A DNA stretch of 64,000 bases from Methylomonas methanica (GTDB taxonomy: Bacteria; Pseudomonadota; Gammaproteobacteria; Methylococcales; Methylomonadaceae), in assembly GCA_001644045.1 (NCBI GenBank), contig LUUF01000050.1, positions 276,508-340,507 on the forward strand, given 5' to 3'. The translations under genes and the position numbers were made by a program. The notes under the pieces were generated by a model. The model worked only from the letters and a program-made list of their open reading frames with translations. It did no database searches and was not told the origin of the DNA. Positions 45,546 through 55,589 of the stretch are shown one piece after another (positions within the stretch are counted from its first letter, which is position 1; each line of letters opens with the position of its first letter).

Positions 45546-47897
45546 TTAAAAGTCTACTTTCAATTCCATCATGAAGGTACGCGGCGCCGCGATGAAAAAT
45601 AGCGGGGCGTTGCCGCCGTTACCCCATTCGACGTATTGCTCGTCGGTTAGGTTTTTTACTCGTGCGGTGACCGTGGCCTTGGGGTTAAATTTCCAGGCTA
45701 ATTGGGTATCGAACACCGCGTAGGCCGGCGCTTTGATCAGGTTGGCGGTATCGACGAAGCGGTCGCCGACGTAGCGCGAACCGAAATTCCATTGCCAATC
45801 GGCATCGAAATCCCAAGTCAGCCAAGCATTGGCCACCCATTTGGCGACATTGGCGGGCCGATTGCCTTTTCTGGATACGGTGCTGGTGCCGACGGTTTGC
45901 AGGAACTTGTCGTACTGGGCATCGACATAGGCCATATTGCCTTGCACGCTCCATTCATCGGTAAGTTTTACCCCGATATTGGCCTCCATGCCGCCGGATG
46001 ATTGCGCGCCGATCGGTAACTGCCGATTCCGGTCCGACGGGTCGGTCATCGACAGATTTTTGCGTTCGATGTAATAACCTGCCAGCGTTGCCGAACCTCT
46101 GCCGTTCCAAAAATCGAATTTAGTACCCACCTCCGCTTGCCGGCCGGTGGTCAGATCGAAGTCTTGCAGCGCGGCGAAGGTGCCGGTGGTCAAAATGCCG
46201 GACGGCGGATCGGCTGCGGTGCTGTATTGGGCATACACATTGAAGGTGGAAGTGATGTCGTACATTAATGCCGCGCGCCATGTCACTGCGGTCCAGCGTC
46301 GCCCGAAAGCGGCCGGATTGGTGGCGGTCGGCGGTACGAAGGACGTACGCAGATTTTTCGAGTCCAGACGAATATCGTCCACCCGCACGCCAGTGACCAG
46401 ATTCAGATCAGGAACCAGGGTCAGGCGGTTTTCGGCATAGCCGGCCACGGTATACAACTCGTTGCGAGCGTTTGAGACCGGGCCGGTGGCTAATGGGTTG
46501 TCGTAGTAGGTGCCGGTGCTGAAATTATAAGGATCGACGACGCTGACCGTGGTGGCCCCGTTTTCCATACTCGGTGCGCGCGTCTGTTTGTTGTAGGCAA
46601 TATCGACGCCGGCGGACACCTTGGACGGCAGGCTGAACCAGTTGCTGCTGTGCACGATTTCGAAGCGGTTACCGACCAAGGCTTGATCGTGATTCACCGC
46701 AAACGACTGGTTGCGGGTGATTAAGGAATTGGTGCTGTTCCAATCGTAACCTTCTACGTTCAGATATTGGCGATCGGCTTTGTAATAATAAAAGGTGTTT
46801 TTAAATTGGGTGTTATCGGATAGCTGATAATCCACAATATCGCGTAACCAAAATACCTGCTGATCGAATACCGAACCGGTGGCGTTATAGTTTTTAAAGC
46901 GGGTACCCGGGTCTATCCGCCCTTCGTTAGGCCCCAAGCCCTCGGTGCCCCAAGGGACGATTCTGCCGTTCACGACCGGGTTCAGCACCGGCGTGCCCCA
47001 GTACGAATCGCGGTCTTCCATTTGATGCTCGAAGGCGATGGTATGCGACAGCTTGGAAGTGATGTCGCTTAACAAGGAAAACGACATCACCCCGGAATCG
47101 GCTTCCGTGTTGTCGATATAGCCCTCGGAACCTAAGTAACTGATGTCCGCTTGCAGCCAGTTATCAGTATTGCCCAGCTGGCCGTTGAAACCATAGGAAG
47201 CCCGGCGGTTTAAGTATTCGCCTAGCGAGACCAAGCCGTGATGTTCATCCGGGCCGCGATGCGCGATCTTGCTGACATAGTTGACCAAGCCGCCCACCGC
47301 CCCTTGACCATACAGGAATGTGGAAGGTCCGCCCAACACCTCCACCCGATCGGTGATCCAGCTGTCGATGGGCCGAGCGGCAACGACGTCGTATTGCACG
47401 GTAATGCCGTTGAATAACTGGGTGATTTGCGCGCCGGTAAAGCCGCGCATCGATACCGAGCCCGCCGAGCCGGGCTGTGAGGACACTAGAATACCAGGGG
47501 CTTTTTCCAAGGCTTCCTGGGTGGTTTGCGCGCCGCGTTTTTCGAAAGTCGCCCGGTCAATAATCGTGATCGAAGCTGGCGTTTCCCTGGGCGTCAGGCC
47601 CAGACGGCTGCCGGTGGTGGCTTCGGTATCTAGCTGCAGTTTTTGGTTGGGGGGATTTAGCGGCGCCGATCCGGCCACGGTTACGGTATCCAGCGTAGTG
47701 GCCGTGTCGTTGGATTGCGCTTGGCTAGTGGTTTTGGTGGTTTTGTTTTTGCTGCTTGTTTCGCTAGCCTTTAGATCGTCGGTCGGCGATGGCTCAGCGG
47801 CTTGAGCGATGCCATGCAGGGTGAAAAGCAATGCGGCGACGCCGGCTAGTTGGCCGGTATGGGCAACTGGAAAATCCTGTAACTTGGTTTTTTTCAT
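45546..47897 (-). CDS. TonB-dependent siderophore-type outer-membrane receptor
   Basis: A 783-residue receptor. The signal peptide (LAGVAALLFTLHGIAQA) is followed by an unusual S/T/K-rich linker, a plug domain (LTPRETPASITIIDRATFEKRG, VEVLGGPSTFLYGQGAVGG) and a 22-strand-type barrel ending in the aromatic MMELKVDF. The layout matches the TIGR01783 siderophore receptors. No N-terminal signalling (FecA-type) domain is seen and no Fur box was found upstream. The ligand is unknown; iron or copper chelates are possible. Confidence 0.9.
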   Translation of the reverse strand: MKKTKLQDFPVAHTGQLAGVAALLFTLHGIAQAAEPSPTDDLKASETSSKNKTTKTTSQAQSNDTATTLDTVTVAGSAPLNPPNQKLQLDTEATTGSRLGLTPRETPASITIIDRATFEKRGAQTTQEALEKAPGILVSSQPGSAGSVSMRGFTGAQITQLFNGITVQYDVVAARPIDSWITDRVEVLGGPSTFLYGQGAVGGLVNYVSKIAHRGPDEHHGLVSLGEYLNRRASYGFNGQLGNTDNWLQADISYLGSEGYIDNTEADSGVMSFSLLSDITSKLSHTIAFEHQMEDRDSYWGTPVLNPVVNGRIVPWGTEGLGPNEGRIDPGTRFKNYNATGSVFDQQVFWLRDIVDYQLSDNTQFKNTFYYYKADRQYLNVEGYDWNSTNSLITRNQSFAVNHDQALVGNRFEIVHSSNWFSLPSKVSAGVDIAYNKQTRAPSMENGATTVSVVDPYNFSTGTYYDNPLATGPVSNARNELYTVAGYAENRLTLVPDLNLVTGVRVDDIRLDSKNLRTSFVPPTATNPAAFGRRWTAVTWRAALMYDITSTFNVYAQYSTAADPPSGILTTGTFAALQDFDLTTGRQAEVGTKFDFWNGRGSATLAGYYIERKNLSMTDPSDRNRQLPIGAQSSGGMEANIGVKLTDEWSVQGNMAYVDAQYDKFLQTVGTSTVSRKGNRPANVAKWVANAWLTWDFDADWQWNFGSRYVGDRFVDTANLIKAPAYAVFDTQLAWKFNPKATVTARVKNLTDEQYVEWGNGGNAPLFFIAAPRTFMMELKVDF

Positions 47898-48257
47898 TGT
47901 TTTAATCAGGTATTTAGAAGGTTTTTACGGTCGGTGACAAGCGGGCGCGCTTGAGCGCTTCCGGGAGACAGCAAGTAGTGTGCCGACTCCGGAAGTGTTG
48001 GATTGGGCGCGTTGGGCAGAGGGAGAGTGTGAATCGTTTAATTAAACTGTGTTTTTTAGAACGGATGGTTTGCGGTATATCGCGTAATTGGCGCTTCTGG
48101 CGATAATTCGGCGTGCGAGTAGCGGAATACCGAATCTGAGGCGACTTAGGCGTTATTGGATTTAAAGTCTGTTGGCCGGCAATGCTAAAATGCCGCCCGG
48201 GTCGGCGCTGCGGTAAAACGCCAATATCGAAAATTTAGCTAAAAATCGGATTCAAGC
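47898..48257. promoter_or_regulatory. Divergent intergenic region, TonB receptor / MFS transporter
   Basis: 360 bases with no gene. It must contain both promoters. A distant inverted repeat CTTCCGG / CCGGAAG lies near 47957-47996. No Fur-type GATAATGATTATC site and no recognisable riboswitch were seen. Confidence 0.4.
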
Positions 48258-49652
48258 ATGTCGGGATTTTTTTCCAAACAACATAGCGTCGCGCAGCCGG
48301 GTTATAGCCGCTGGCTGGTGCCGCCGGCGGCTTTGTCGGTGCATCTGTGCATCGGGCAGGCCTATGCATTTAGTGTATTTAACGATCCGTTGACACGGGT
48401 GATAGGTGTCGGCAGCTCCGCGTCCGACGATTGGAAGCTGACTACCTTGGGCTGGATCTTCAGCTTGGCGATTGTGTTTTTGGGTTTGTCTGCGGCATTC
48501 GGCGGAAAATGGCTGGAAAAAGTAGGGCCAAGGTTGACGATGTTCGTCGCGGCCTGTTGTTTTGGCGGCGGCTTTTTGATCTCCGCGCTAGGCGTACACC
48601 TGCACGAAATCTGGCTGATTTATCTGGGGTACGGGGTAATCGGCGGTATCGGTTTGGGTCTGGGCTATGTATCGCCGGTATCGACGCTGATCAAATGGTT
48701 TCCGGATCGGCGCGGCATGGCGACCGGCATGGCCATCATGGGCTTCGGCGGCGGAGCGATGATAGGCGCACCCTTGTCTGTTTTGTTGATGGATCATTTC
48801 AAGTCCGCCGAATCGGTAGGCGTGGTGCAAACTTTTCTGGTGATGGGCGGCCTGTATTTTTGTTCGATGATGATAGGTGCGTTGACCATCCGCATACCGC
48901 CACCCAACTGGCAACCTGTGGGTTGGACGCCGCCGGTGGTGCAAAACAAAATGATCACCGACAAACATGTGCATATCGACCAGGCTTTGAAAACCCCGCA
49001 GTTTTATTTGCTGTGGCTGGTGTTGTGTCTGAACGTGACGGCCGGCATCGGTGTGTTGGGGCAGGCCTCGGTGATGATACAGGAGATGTTTAAAGGCTTG
49101 GTGACGCCTGCTTCGGCGGCCGGTTTCGTCGGTTTGCTGAGCTTGTTTAACATGGGGGGGCGGTTTTTCTGGTCGTCGGCTTCGGATTTTCTCGGCCGTA
49201 AAAATACTTATTTCATTTTCTTTGTGGTCGGCGCAGGACTGTACGCCACGATCCCGAGTATGGGCATGGCCGGCAACATGGCGCTATTCGTGCTGCTGTA
49301 CGCCTTGATCATGAGCATGTACGGCGGCGGTTTTTCCACTATTCCAGCCTATCTGGCGGATATTTTCGGTACTCGCTTCGTCGGCGGCATACACGGTCGT
49401 TTGTTGACGGCGTGGTCCACCGCCGGCGTGTTGGGGCCGGTGTTGGTCAATTACATACGCGAGTATCAAATAGGCCAGGGCGTGGCTAAGGCCGATGCTT
49501 ACAACGTGACCATGTACATCATGGCCGGATTATTGGTGGTGGGCTTTATCGCCAATCTGTCGATCCGGCCGGTGCACGAGAAACACCACATGAAACATGG
49601 CGACTTCGACGAGCTGGACGGTATTTATCCGGCCGATGACGCCGAACACTGA
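48258..49652 (+). CDS. OxlT-type MFS antiporter
   Basis: A 464-residue major facilitator protein with 12 hydrophobic helices of the oxalate/formate antiporter (OFA) family. Typical motifs are LCIGQAYAFSVFNDPL near the N-terminus, GLGLGYVSPVSTLIKWFPDRRGMATG, and GGRFFWSSASDFLGRKNTYF between helices 8 and 9. It exchanges carboxylates in characterised members; the substrate here is unknown. It is followed by the small-subunit gene 17 bases later. Confidence 0.88.
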   Translation: MSGFFSKQHSVAQPGYSRWLVPPAALSVHLCIGQAYAFSVFNDPLTRVIGVGSSASDDWKLTTLGWIFSLAIVFLGLSAAFGGKWLEKVGPRLTMFVAACCFGGGFLISALGVHLHEIWLIYLGYGVIGGIGLGLGYVSPVSTLIKWFPDRRGMATGMAIMGFGGGAMIGAPLSVLLMDHFKSAESVGVVQTFLVMGGLYFCSMMIGALTIRIPPPNWQPVGWTPPVVQNKMITDKHVHIDQALKTPQFYLLWLVLCLNVTAGIGVLGQASVMIQEMFKGLVTPASAAGFVGLLSLFNMGGRFFWSSASDFLGRKNTYFIFFVVGAGLYATIPSMGMAGNMALFVLLYALIMSMYGGGFSTIPAYLADIFGTRFVGGIHGRLLTAWSTAGVLGPVLVNYIREYQIGQGVAKADAYNVTMYIMAGLLVVGFIANLSIRPVHEKHHMKHGDFDELDGIYPADDAEH

Positions 49653-49669
49653 TGGGCCGGAGACATACG

Positions 49670-49798
49670 ATGAATCAAATCCAACCGACTAAACCCTCTC
49701 ACCCGATATTGCTGGTGTTGTTCTGGCTATATGTGTTGATTCCGCTGAGCTGGGGCGTCTGGTCGACGATAAAAAAAGCCCTGGCATTATTCGGTTGA
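49670..49798 (+). CDS. MFS transporter small-subunit-type membrane peptide
   Basis: A 42-residue protein: MNQIQPTKPSHPILLVLFWL, then YVLIPLSWGVWSTIKKALALFG. It has one membrane helix with a conserved-looking P-L-S-W-G-V-W motif. Such peptides regularly follow OxlT-like MFS genes and are annotated as the small subunit. The GGAG-containing context sits upstream. It is too short for most gene finders. Confidence 0.78.
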   Translation: MNQIQPTKPSHPILLVLFWLYVLIPLSWGVWSTIKKALALFG

Positions 49799-49829
49799 GT
49801 TTGTCGATTATCAAGTTTGGCGTAACCGT

Positions 49830-50129
49830 CTATTTACGCCTGCCTAATTGCGTAAAAAATACGATCAGGCCAATCACAAACACGCCGGAATAAACGGCCA
49901 AGCCTATTTCATCCTGCCGATCGACGCTATGAGCCCGCTTAGCGGCGAGCACCGAAGCCGATGTGCGGCCATCCACTTCATAACCGGTTTTTACCGACGC
50001 CGGTTTTTCGCTTGGATTGTGCCCGGGCGCCGAGGTTGCGGCAAAACAGGCGCTTGTCGCCGGCAACGTGCCGCTTAGCAGCGTCAATAGCAGGACGGAA
50101 ATTCGATATTTGCGATTTTTCATTTTCAT
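49830..50129 (-). CDS. Small exported protein with C-terminal membrane helix
   Basis: A 99-residue protein: a signal peptide (RISVLLLTLLSGTLPATSACFA), a polar middle, and a C-terminal hydrophobic helix followed by basic residues (IGLAVYSGVFVIGLIVFFTQLGRRK), which would leave it anchored with a periplasmic domain. No family is recognised. Its start lies 29 bases downstream of the stop of the beta-helix protein gene and may be co-transcribed with it. Confidence 0.6.
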   Translation of the reverse strand: MKMKNRKYRISVLLLTLLSGTLPATSACFAATSAPGHNPSEKPASVKTGYEVDGRTSASVLAAKRAHSVDRQDEIGLAVYSGVFVIGLIVFFTQLGRRK

Positions 50130-50158
50130 ACTTTGAATTATGGAATTGATTAAGCGAT

Positions 50159-51328
50159 TCAGTTTTTGGAACCGACACTAAACTCATAAGCGCCGGCGTC
50201 GATTGGCCCCTGCGGCTGGCGGATCTCGCTGCCGCGCGGATGGCGATATTGAAACTCGGGGGTCAAATTAAAACCGTTAGCCGCCAGGCCGGGCAGGATG
50301 CCCCGATCGATTGCCAGCGAATCGGGCGCTAGCCGGTAATCGTAGTTCGCCGGATTGCTCAGAGCATTCACCGTGCTCCTAAGGTTATGATCTTCCTGCA
50401 CCGGACCAATCAGCTCGGTGCCTTCGCCTATCAGCAGGTTATTGATTAACACTGCTGTAGCGACGCTGTGATTATTAAGAAACGAGCCGCCGGGGTGGTC
50501 GTTGACGAGGGTGTTATTCACCAGATATAGCAGTTGGTTGGGCAGGGTTTGATTGTGTTCGGCGGCAAACGCCAGCATCGCCGCGTTTTCGGTGTTTGCA
50601 CCCTGATGAAACAGATTGCCGATCAGGTAGCCGGCGCCGCCATCCGGTAAATCCACCAGATAGCTGGAGCCGTTACGTTCGTCGGTGATGCGGTTGTAAA
50701 GAATATAGCTTTCCCGAGCTCGCGATTTGACGTTATGGCCGGTGCTGGCATCGTGCACATAGGAGTTGCGCAGGGTAAAGCGATGGATATTGCCGATGTA
50801 GATGTTATGGCCCAATTTGCCGTAGCGCGGATAGTCGACGGTGTTGTCGTTAAACTCCGAGTTTTCGATCAGGATGTCGCTGTTTGGATTGAAGCCGGTC
50901 AATATGCCCATCTGGTTGTGATGGAAGTGGCAGTTTCTCAGAGTCAGATTCGTACCTTCGAAACGGATGCCGGCACCGTTCAGAGCCGGCGCGGTGGCAC
51001 CGGACAGTTCGATATTCTCAACGACGATGTCGTTGCCTTTTAATTCCCAGATCGCTTTGTCTTCCGCCGCATTGCCGAGGGCATCCAGGTGGGCACCGCC
51101 TTCCAGTCCGCGTATGGTCAGCCGCTGCTGCGGCCAGCTGGCGACATCGCCCCGATAAAGCCCTGCATCGATGCTGACTACATCGCCGTCTTTGGCCAGA
51201 CTGGCCGCGGCGCTGGGTAATTTAAGCGCGCGCTGCGGGCCGACCAGCCAGTCGGTGGCCTGTGCCGGCATGGTCGGCGTTACGCTAAAAATAACTGTCA
51301 AATACACCGCTAAATTCAAACGATGCAT
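50159..51328 (-). CDS. Exported right-handed parallel beta-helix protein
   Basis: A 389-residue protein with a signal peptide (YLTVIFSVTPTMPAQA). The body has repeated beta-helix coils (IVVENIELSGA, LTLRNCHFHHN, ILIENSEFNDN, FTLRNSYVHD) as in pectate-lyase-fold proteins, ending in a GPIDAGAYEF motif common to this group. It may bind or cleave polysaccharide; the substrate is unknown. GGGAG precedes the ATG by six bases. Confidence 0.82.
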   Translation of the reverse strand: MHRLNLAVYLTVIFSVTPTMPAQATDWLVGPQRALKLPSAAASLAKDGDVVSIDAGLYRGDVASWPQQRLTIRGLEGGAHLDALGNAAEDKAIWELKGNDIVVENIELSGATAPALNGAGIRFEGTNLTLRNCHFHHNQMGILTGFNPNSDILIENSEFNDNTVDYPRYGKLGHNIYIGNIHRFTLRNSYVHDASTGHNVKSRARESYILYNRITDERNGSSYLVDLPDGGAGYLIGNLFHQGANTENAAMLAFAAEHNQTLPNQLLYLVNNTLVNDHPGGSFLNNHSVATAVLINNLLIGEGTELIGPVQEDHNLRSTVNALSNPANYDYRLAPDSLAIDRGILPGLAANGFNLTPEFQYRHPRGSEIRQPQGPIDAGAYEFSVGSKN

Positions 51329-51535
51329 GTCGGCTCCCGGTGTCGATACCCATAAATACAGTAAACCGAAGCTGTTTATCCTGTCCGATTCAACGGTCCG
51401 TGCCGACCGCGCCGGACTTAACCCGGAATATTTAAAGCAATGCTTGCCACGGATGAGAGTATTATCCTCGTATCAGGCATATTTGCCAGACCTACGACTC
51501 GATTATAAGAATAGTTAGACGCTACTGGAGGACAT

Positions 51536-51892
51536 ATGGCTTCACTTGATATGCAAGGGGCTTACGATTTGAGCAATGCCAAAATCAACGAATTAATCAC
51601 CGAAAGCGCCGAGGGCAATTATGCCTTGGGCATCATCAATCAAAAAACCAATAAATTTGTCGTCAAATACGTCGGCCGCTCGGAAACCGACCTAAACGCC
51701 AGGCTGAAGCAACATGTCGGCAGGTATCCCAAATTTAAGTTTAGCTATGCCGCATCGCCCAAGGCCGCATTCGAAAAAGTCTGCCAAAACTATCATGATT
51801 TCGGCGGATCGAAAAAACTGCTGAATCACGTGCACCCGACGCGGCCGGCCGACGTCGATTGGAAATGCCCTTGTTGCAACACATTCGATTGA
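51536..51892 (+). CDS. GIY-YIG-like small protein
   Basis: A 118-residue protein with a GIY-YIG nuclease-like arrangement: NYALGIIN, KYVGRSETDLNARLKQHV, a later Glu in AAFEKVC and an Asn in LLNHVHP, then a C-terminal C-P-C-C zinc-type motif. The first tyrosine motif is altered (YALG for GIYY), so nuclease activity is uncertain. TGGAGGA precedes the ATG. Context gives no clue. Confidence 0.65.
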   Translation: MASLDMQGAYDLSNAKINELITESAEGNYALGIINQKTNKFVVKYVGRSETDLNARLKQHVGRYPKFKFSYAASPKAAFEKVCQNYHDFGGSKKLLNHVHPTRPADVDWKCPCCNTFD

Positions 51893-51935
51893 TAGTTTGA
51901 GCTTGCCTGCCGCGCCGAGTATTTCCAAGCCACGG

Positions 51936-53966
51936 CTAATATGTCGCGGACTGGTTGAAAAAGGCGAAACAGGTTTTTAAGCTCTGCGTGGTTTCCGGCG
52001 GCAGGAATTCGTTGAATTTGACGCCGTAATGATGCTCGCCGTCGATAGTTTTGTACCAAACTATGTTGCATGCCAGCTCCAGAGGTAGCTGCGTTTCATA
52101 TTGCTGGATATTGTCGTAAGGAATGCGTAGCTGAATAGCGATGGAACTGTTCACCGGGCATGGTAGCGGCACGGACAGACGCAGACAGGCGCCGGACATG
52201 CTGAAATCGGCGGTGACTCCGTCCAGAACCAAGTCGTCGATTTCGATATGTGCCAGCAAATAATGGTTGCTGCGCGGAAATTTGCGATTCTCGTTGGCCG
52301 AAGGCTTGGCCGCCCATTGCGAGTTGAAGCTGAAGTGTTCCAGCATGGTCCGCATTTTTTCGGTGACCACATATAGGTCGTCGCTGATGGTGCGGGTGAT
52401 ATGCACCTTGGATTCGTTCTGTCCCAGGGCTTCGAATAAGGCCTGTACTCTGGTCTGCAACTGGTTGACATTATCCAGTTGGTATTGGGTAACTTTGGAG
52501 ATTTGTTGCGCGGTGCCCGCGTTTTCTTCTATCTGGCCGACAATTTCGTTAATCACCACGCTGGTGATTTCGGCTTTTTCCATGCCTTGTTTGGTGGTCT
52601 GGATGATGGAGCCCATCGCCAGCGTGTTGTCTTCGATGATTTTGGTCAATTCGGCAATAATGCTGGCAATTTCGGCGGTAGCGCTGGAAGCGTTTTGCGC
52701 CAGTTTCCGCACTTCATCGGCTACTACCGCAAAACCTCGGCCGTATTCGCCGGCTCTGGCCGCTTCGATGGCGGCGTTCAGCGCCAATAAATTGGTTTGT
52801 TCGGTGATGTTACGGATGGTGGTGGTTATATCCTGAATTTGCCGGTTTGCTTGACGCAGGGCTAGGGTCTTGGCTTCCGCGCTTTCCACTTCCTTGACTA
52901 CCCGGCGCATTTCATCCAGATTTTCGTTGACGGCAACGATACCTTTCTGCGCGGTGCTTTGCGTTTCCTCGGTACGCTTGCGGATTTCCACGGAAAAGCG
53001 TTCGACTTCTTCCGTGGTGGCGCGCAATTGTTCGGTAGCTGTTTTTACGTCGGAAGAGCGGGCCTGTTCCGAGCGATTGGCATTGGAAATACCGCCGGAA
53101 ATATTGGATATCTGGTAGGAAGACTGGCCGATTTGCTTGCTGACCGCATTAATCTGGCGCATATGGCTGGCTAGTTCCTGGCCCATGAGTTTCATAATTG
53201 CCAGCAAACTGGTGGTATCGTTTTTCGCGGTGGCGACATCAATGTCCAGTTGGCCCTTGGCGATACTGCCGGCAATTTTTGACGCATAGCTGGGTTCGCC
53301 GCCCAGTACGGTAAACAGTTTTCGGGTTAGCCAGATATTGGCGGACACTATCAACAGTAAAGCCAAGCCGGCAACCGTGGCGCTGACGGTAAACATTTGG
53401 CTTTGCATCTGGTTTTGTCGTTGCGAGGCGGCACCCACTTGTTGTTCCAATTTGCCGGCAAGCTGATTAAGTTTGTCGGCCAGAATTTCCGAGGCGGCGT
53501 CGAACCCATCCTCCGGGGCTTTCATTATAAAGTTGCCGGCTTCACGGCCTTGCTGAAAATAAGCATTTGCCATGCGTTCGCCAGTGGCGTAAAGCGCGTC
53601 TACCGCCTGATCGGCGTCGTTAATCGCCAGCTTCATTTCCGGCATGATCGCCAGCAAACTCGCCAGTTCGGTATGAGCGGCATTTTTTTCCGTCAGGGCT
53701 TCGCTGTAATCATCTTCGCCTACCGCGGACGCATCGGTAAGAAATTGCTGGATTTGCACCACGTGATAACGAACATTCTTAAACGCCAGTGTGGCGTTTA
53801 CCAGACGCTGCTTTTCGGTTTCCGCTATTTGTAGTTTGCCGTGGCTGATCCAGACAAACACATTGCCGACGACCAGCAGCACAGCCACCGTGGCAGTCAA
53901 TACGGTCAGCAGTTTGCGTAGGGAGAAATCCTGGGAATCGGATTGATTACGAACGGGATCAAGCAT
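51936..53966 (-). CDS. Methyl-accepting chemotaxis protein with C-terminal PilZ domain
   Basis: A 676-residue transducer. It has two membrane helices (about 17-37 and 210-230) flanking a helical periplasmic sensor, then HAMP-like sequence and the MCP signalling coiled coil with the conserved tip ([20 protein letters not shown]). Residues about 560-676 form a PilZ domain with R-K-F-P-R and D-F-S-M-S-G, the c-di-GMP-binding motifs. The fusion would link chemoreceptor output to c-di-GMP. ATG 53966 is preferred, because the 61 extra residues to 54149 are not conserved-looking. Confidence 0.88.
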   Translation of the reverse strand: MLDPVRNQSDSQDFSLRKLLTVLTATVAVLLVVGNVFVWISHGKLQIAETEKQRLVNATLAFKNVRYHVVQIQQFLTDASAVGEDDYSEALTEKNAAHTELASLLAIMPEMKLAINDADQAVDALYATGERMANAYFQQGREAGNFIMKAPEDGFDAASEILADKLNQLAGKLEQQVGAASQRQNQMQSQMFTVSATVAGLALLLIVSANIWLTRKLFTVLGGEPSYASKIAGSIAKGQLDIDVATAKNDTTSLLAIMKLMGQELASHMRQINAVSKQIGQSSYQISNISGGISNANRSEQARSSDVKTATEQLRATTEEVERFSVEIRKRTEETQSTAQKGIVAVNENLDEMRRVVKEVESAEAKTLALRQANRQIQDITTTIRNITEQTNLLALNAAIEAARAGEYGRGFAVVADEVRKLAQNASSATAEIASIIAELTKIIEDNTLAMGSIIQTTKQGMEKAEITSVVINEIVGQIEENAGTAQQISKVTQYQLDNVNQLQTRVQALFEALGQNESKVHITRTISDDLYVVTEKMRTMLEHFSFNSQWAAKPSANENRKFPRSNHYLLAHIEIDDLVLDGVTADFSMSGACLRLSVPLPCPVNSSIAIQLRIPYDNIQQYETQLPLELACNIVWYKTIDGEHHYGVKFNEFLPPETTQSLKTCFAFFNQSATY

Positions 53967-54332
53967 CAGCGGTGTCCATTTCCAAAAAACGTCAATGTGC
54001 GGTTTGACAAGTTTAGACTGATAAGCAAGACGCATGACTATTTCGCGGGCTACTGAAATAAGCAGTGGTCCGGGATTTGTTTCCCGATGCCGAAATCGCA
54101 AACCGTTTCGGTAAACACTGTTTGCTGGTTGCCAATTTTGCGACGTCATGGGGTGGGCGATTGGATCAGGCTAGCCCGGCAATGCCTGTAATTTAGCTGG
54201 AGAATAATAAAGCTAGCTAGTGCGGAGAATTTTTATAATAATCGTTCGGGACAGTAGTTAGCTGACCGCTGAACCGGTCGGATGCATTGCTGTCCAAGGG
54301 TAGAATAAAAAAATAATAACAGGAGGTACACC

Positions 54333-54728
54333 ATGCTAGCCAAAATAGCTGTAGTCGATTACATGTCGACCAAAGTCGTTACCGTTACCCCCGATACCGA
54401 AATTTCTACGGCGGTAAAGACTTTATTGGATAACAAGGTCACCAGCGTGCCGGTTGTGGACGAGCAAGGTAAGTTGGTGGGGATTTTTTCCGAAAAAGAC
54501 GGCATGAAAGTATTCGTCGAATCCGCTTACAACCAAAGTATGGCCGGAAAAGTCGGGGAGTTTATGACCAAAGACCCGCAAGTAGTTAATGCGGATGCCA
54601 GTCTGGTGGATGTTGCCACGAAGTTTCAGGAAACGCCGACCAGGAGTTTTCCGGTTTTTCAAAACGGCGAGTTTGTCGGGATGATTAGCCGGGTCGATGT
54701 GTTAAGAGCGTTGTTAGCCATTCGCTAG
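54333..54728 (+). CDS. Tandem CBS-domain protein
   Basis: A 131-residue protein consisting of two CBS repeats (VVDYMSTKVVTVTPDTEIST; VGEFMTKDPQVVNADASLVD), each ending in a V.GI.S..D / GMISRVDVLRAL element. CBS pairs bind adenosine nucleotides and usually regulate partners. ACAGGAGG precedes the ATG at a good distance. No partner is adjacent. Confidence 0.9.
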   Translation: MLAKIAVVDYMSTKVVTVTPDTEISTAVKTLLDNKVTSVPVVDEQGKLVGIFSEKDGMKVFVESAYNQSMAGKVGEFMTKDPQVVNADASLVDVATKFQETPTRSFPVFQNGEFVGMISRVDVLRALLAIR

Positions 54729-54745
54729 ATGTTTTAGCTTTAATC

Positions 54746-54777
54746 ACAGACAGCCGTCGCCAGGATGTGCTGTCTGT
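54746..54777. terminator. Hairpin between convergent genes
   Basis: A 9-bp perfect stem ACAGACAGC / GCTGTCTGT with a 14-base loop between the convergent CBS gene and the gene at 54788-55300. The U-tract is poor on both sides, so termination is plausible but not certain. Confidence 0.5.
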
Positions 54778-54787
54778 ATATCCTGCC

Positions 54788-55300
54788 TTATTGCCGCACG
54801 CCGGCGGATACATAAGTGCCCATGATGGTGTCAGTGCAGGTAGCGGTAATTTTCTCGCCATTCGGCGTTACCGTGCCGGTACAATTGCCTTTGGATACCC
54901 AGCCATTCTGATATTGCGCGGTGTAGTCGTAAGTCAGGGTTTGGGCAATCAGATTGCCGCTGCCCTTAGACGTATAGCCGATACCTTGCGCCAACATCCC
55001 CCAGCCCTGGAATTGAAAACTATCGTTTTGCTGCTCGATGTGGGTGCCGCCCGCAGTGGGTGCGGCCGGGTTATACCAATCGCCGCTGATGTCGATGAGC
55101 GGAGTGGGCGGGATTACCTCGGGTTTTTCCTTATCAAGCGGCGGGTAAGCCGTCTTCGCGATCGGCTGGGTCAGGGTTGAATCAGCAATCTTTTGTTGTC
55201 CAGTCAATTTATCCCAGTTACTGATGATAGCCACGCTGATCGAGCCGATTACGCCAATGATCGCGGCAACTATGGTGGGATTGTGATTGGATTCGGCCAT
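54788..55300 (-). CDS. Membrane-anchored protein with lipocalin-like domain, unknown
   Basis: A 170-residue protein: one N-terminal membrane helix (PTIVAAIIGVIGSISVAIIS), a linker, then IDISGDWYNPAAPTAGGTHI and a beta-rich domain with a cysteine pair (GNCTGTV...ITATCTD). The layout of helix then I.G.W followed by a beta sheet resembles the protein at 34440-34967. Start at ATG 55300 with TAGGGGA upstream; the longer frame to 55459 is not supported. Confidence 0.55.
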   Translation of the reverse strand: MAESNHNPTIVAAIIGVIGSISVAIISNWDKLTGQQKIADSTLTQPIAKTAYPPLDKEKPEVIPPTPLIDISGDWYNPAAPTAGGTHIEQQNDSFQFQGWGMLAQGIGYTSKGSGNLIAQTLTYDYTAQYQNGWVSKGNCTGTVTPNGEKITATCTDTIMGTYVSAGVRQ

Positions 55301-55589
55301 GATGTCCCCTACTGCTAAATAAAAAGGTCTTTGGCCTAAGTTGGCCGGCTTTGAGAATTTAGCGCAGTTGTAAGCTATTCGGCAATGTAAAAGATGACGC
55401 TTAGGCAGCTGTCGAATAAGTTGGGCGTTGGTCGGACTAGAAGTAAATCGCTTGCCCAATCGTGTCAGGCATCAGATTTTTGAGAGGGGGTAGGGGGCCA
55501 GGCGCTGTAAGCTGGATTTGTTTGATCCGGCTTAACTGTCGACGGTGTTAGCATCGCAGTTAAGCCGGAATCGGAGAAGTGATTACAAA

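Noticed and set aside
47898..48060. Possible cobalamin riboswitch or Fur box before the TonB receptor
   Set aside because: Neither a B12-box-like sequence nor a 19-bp Fur palindrome is present.
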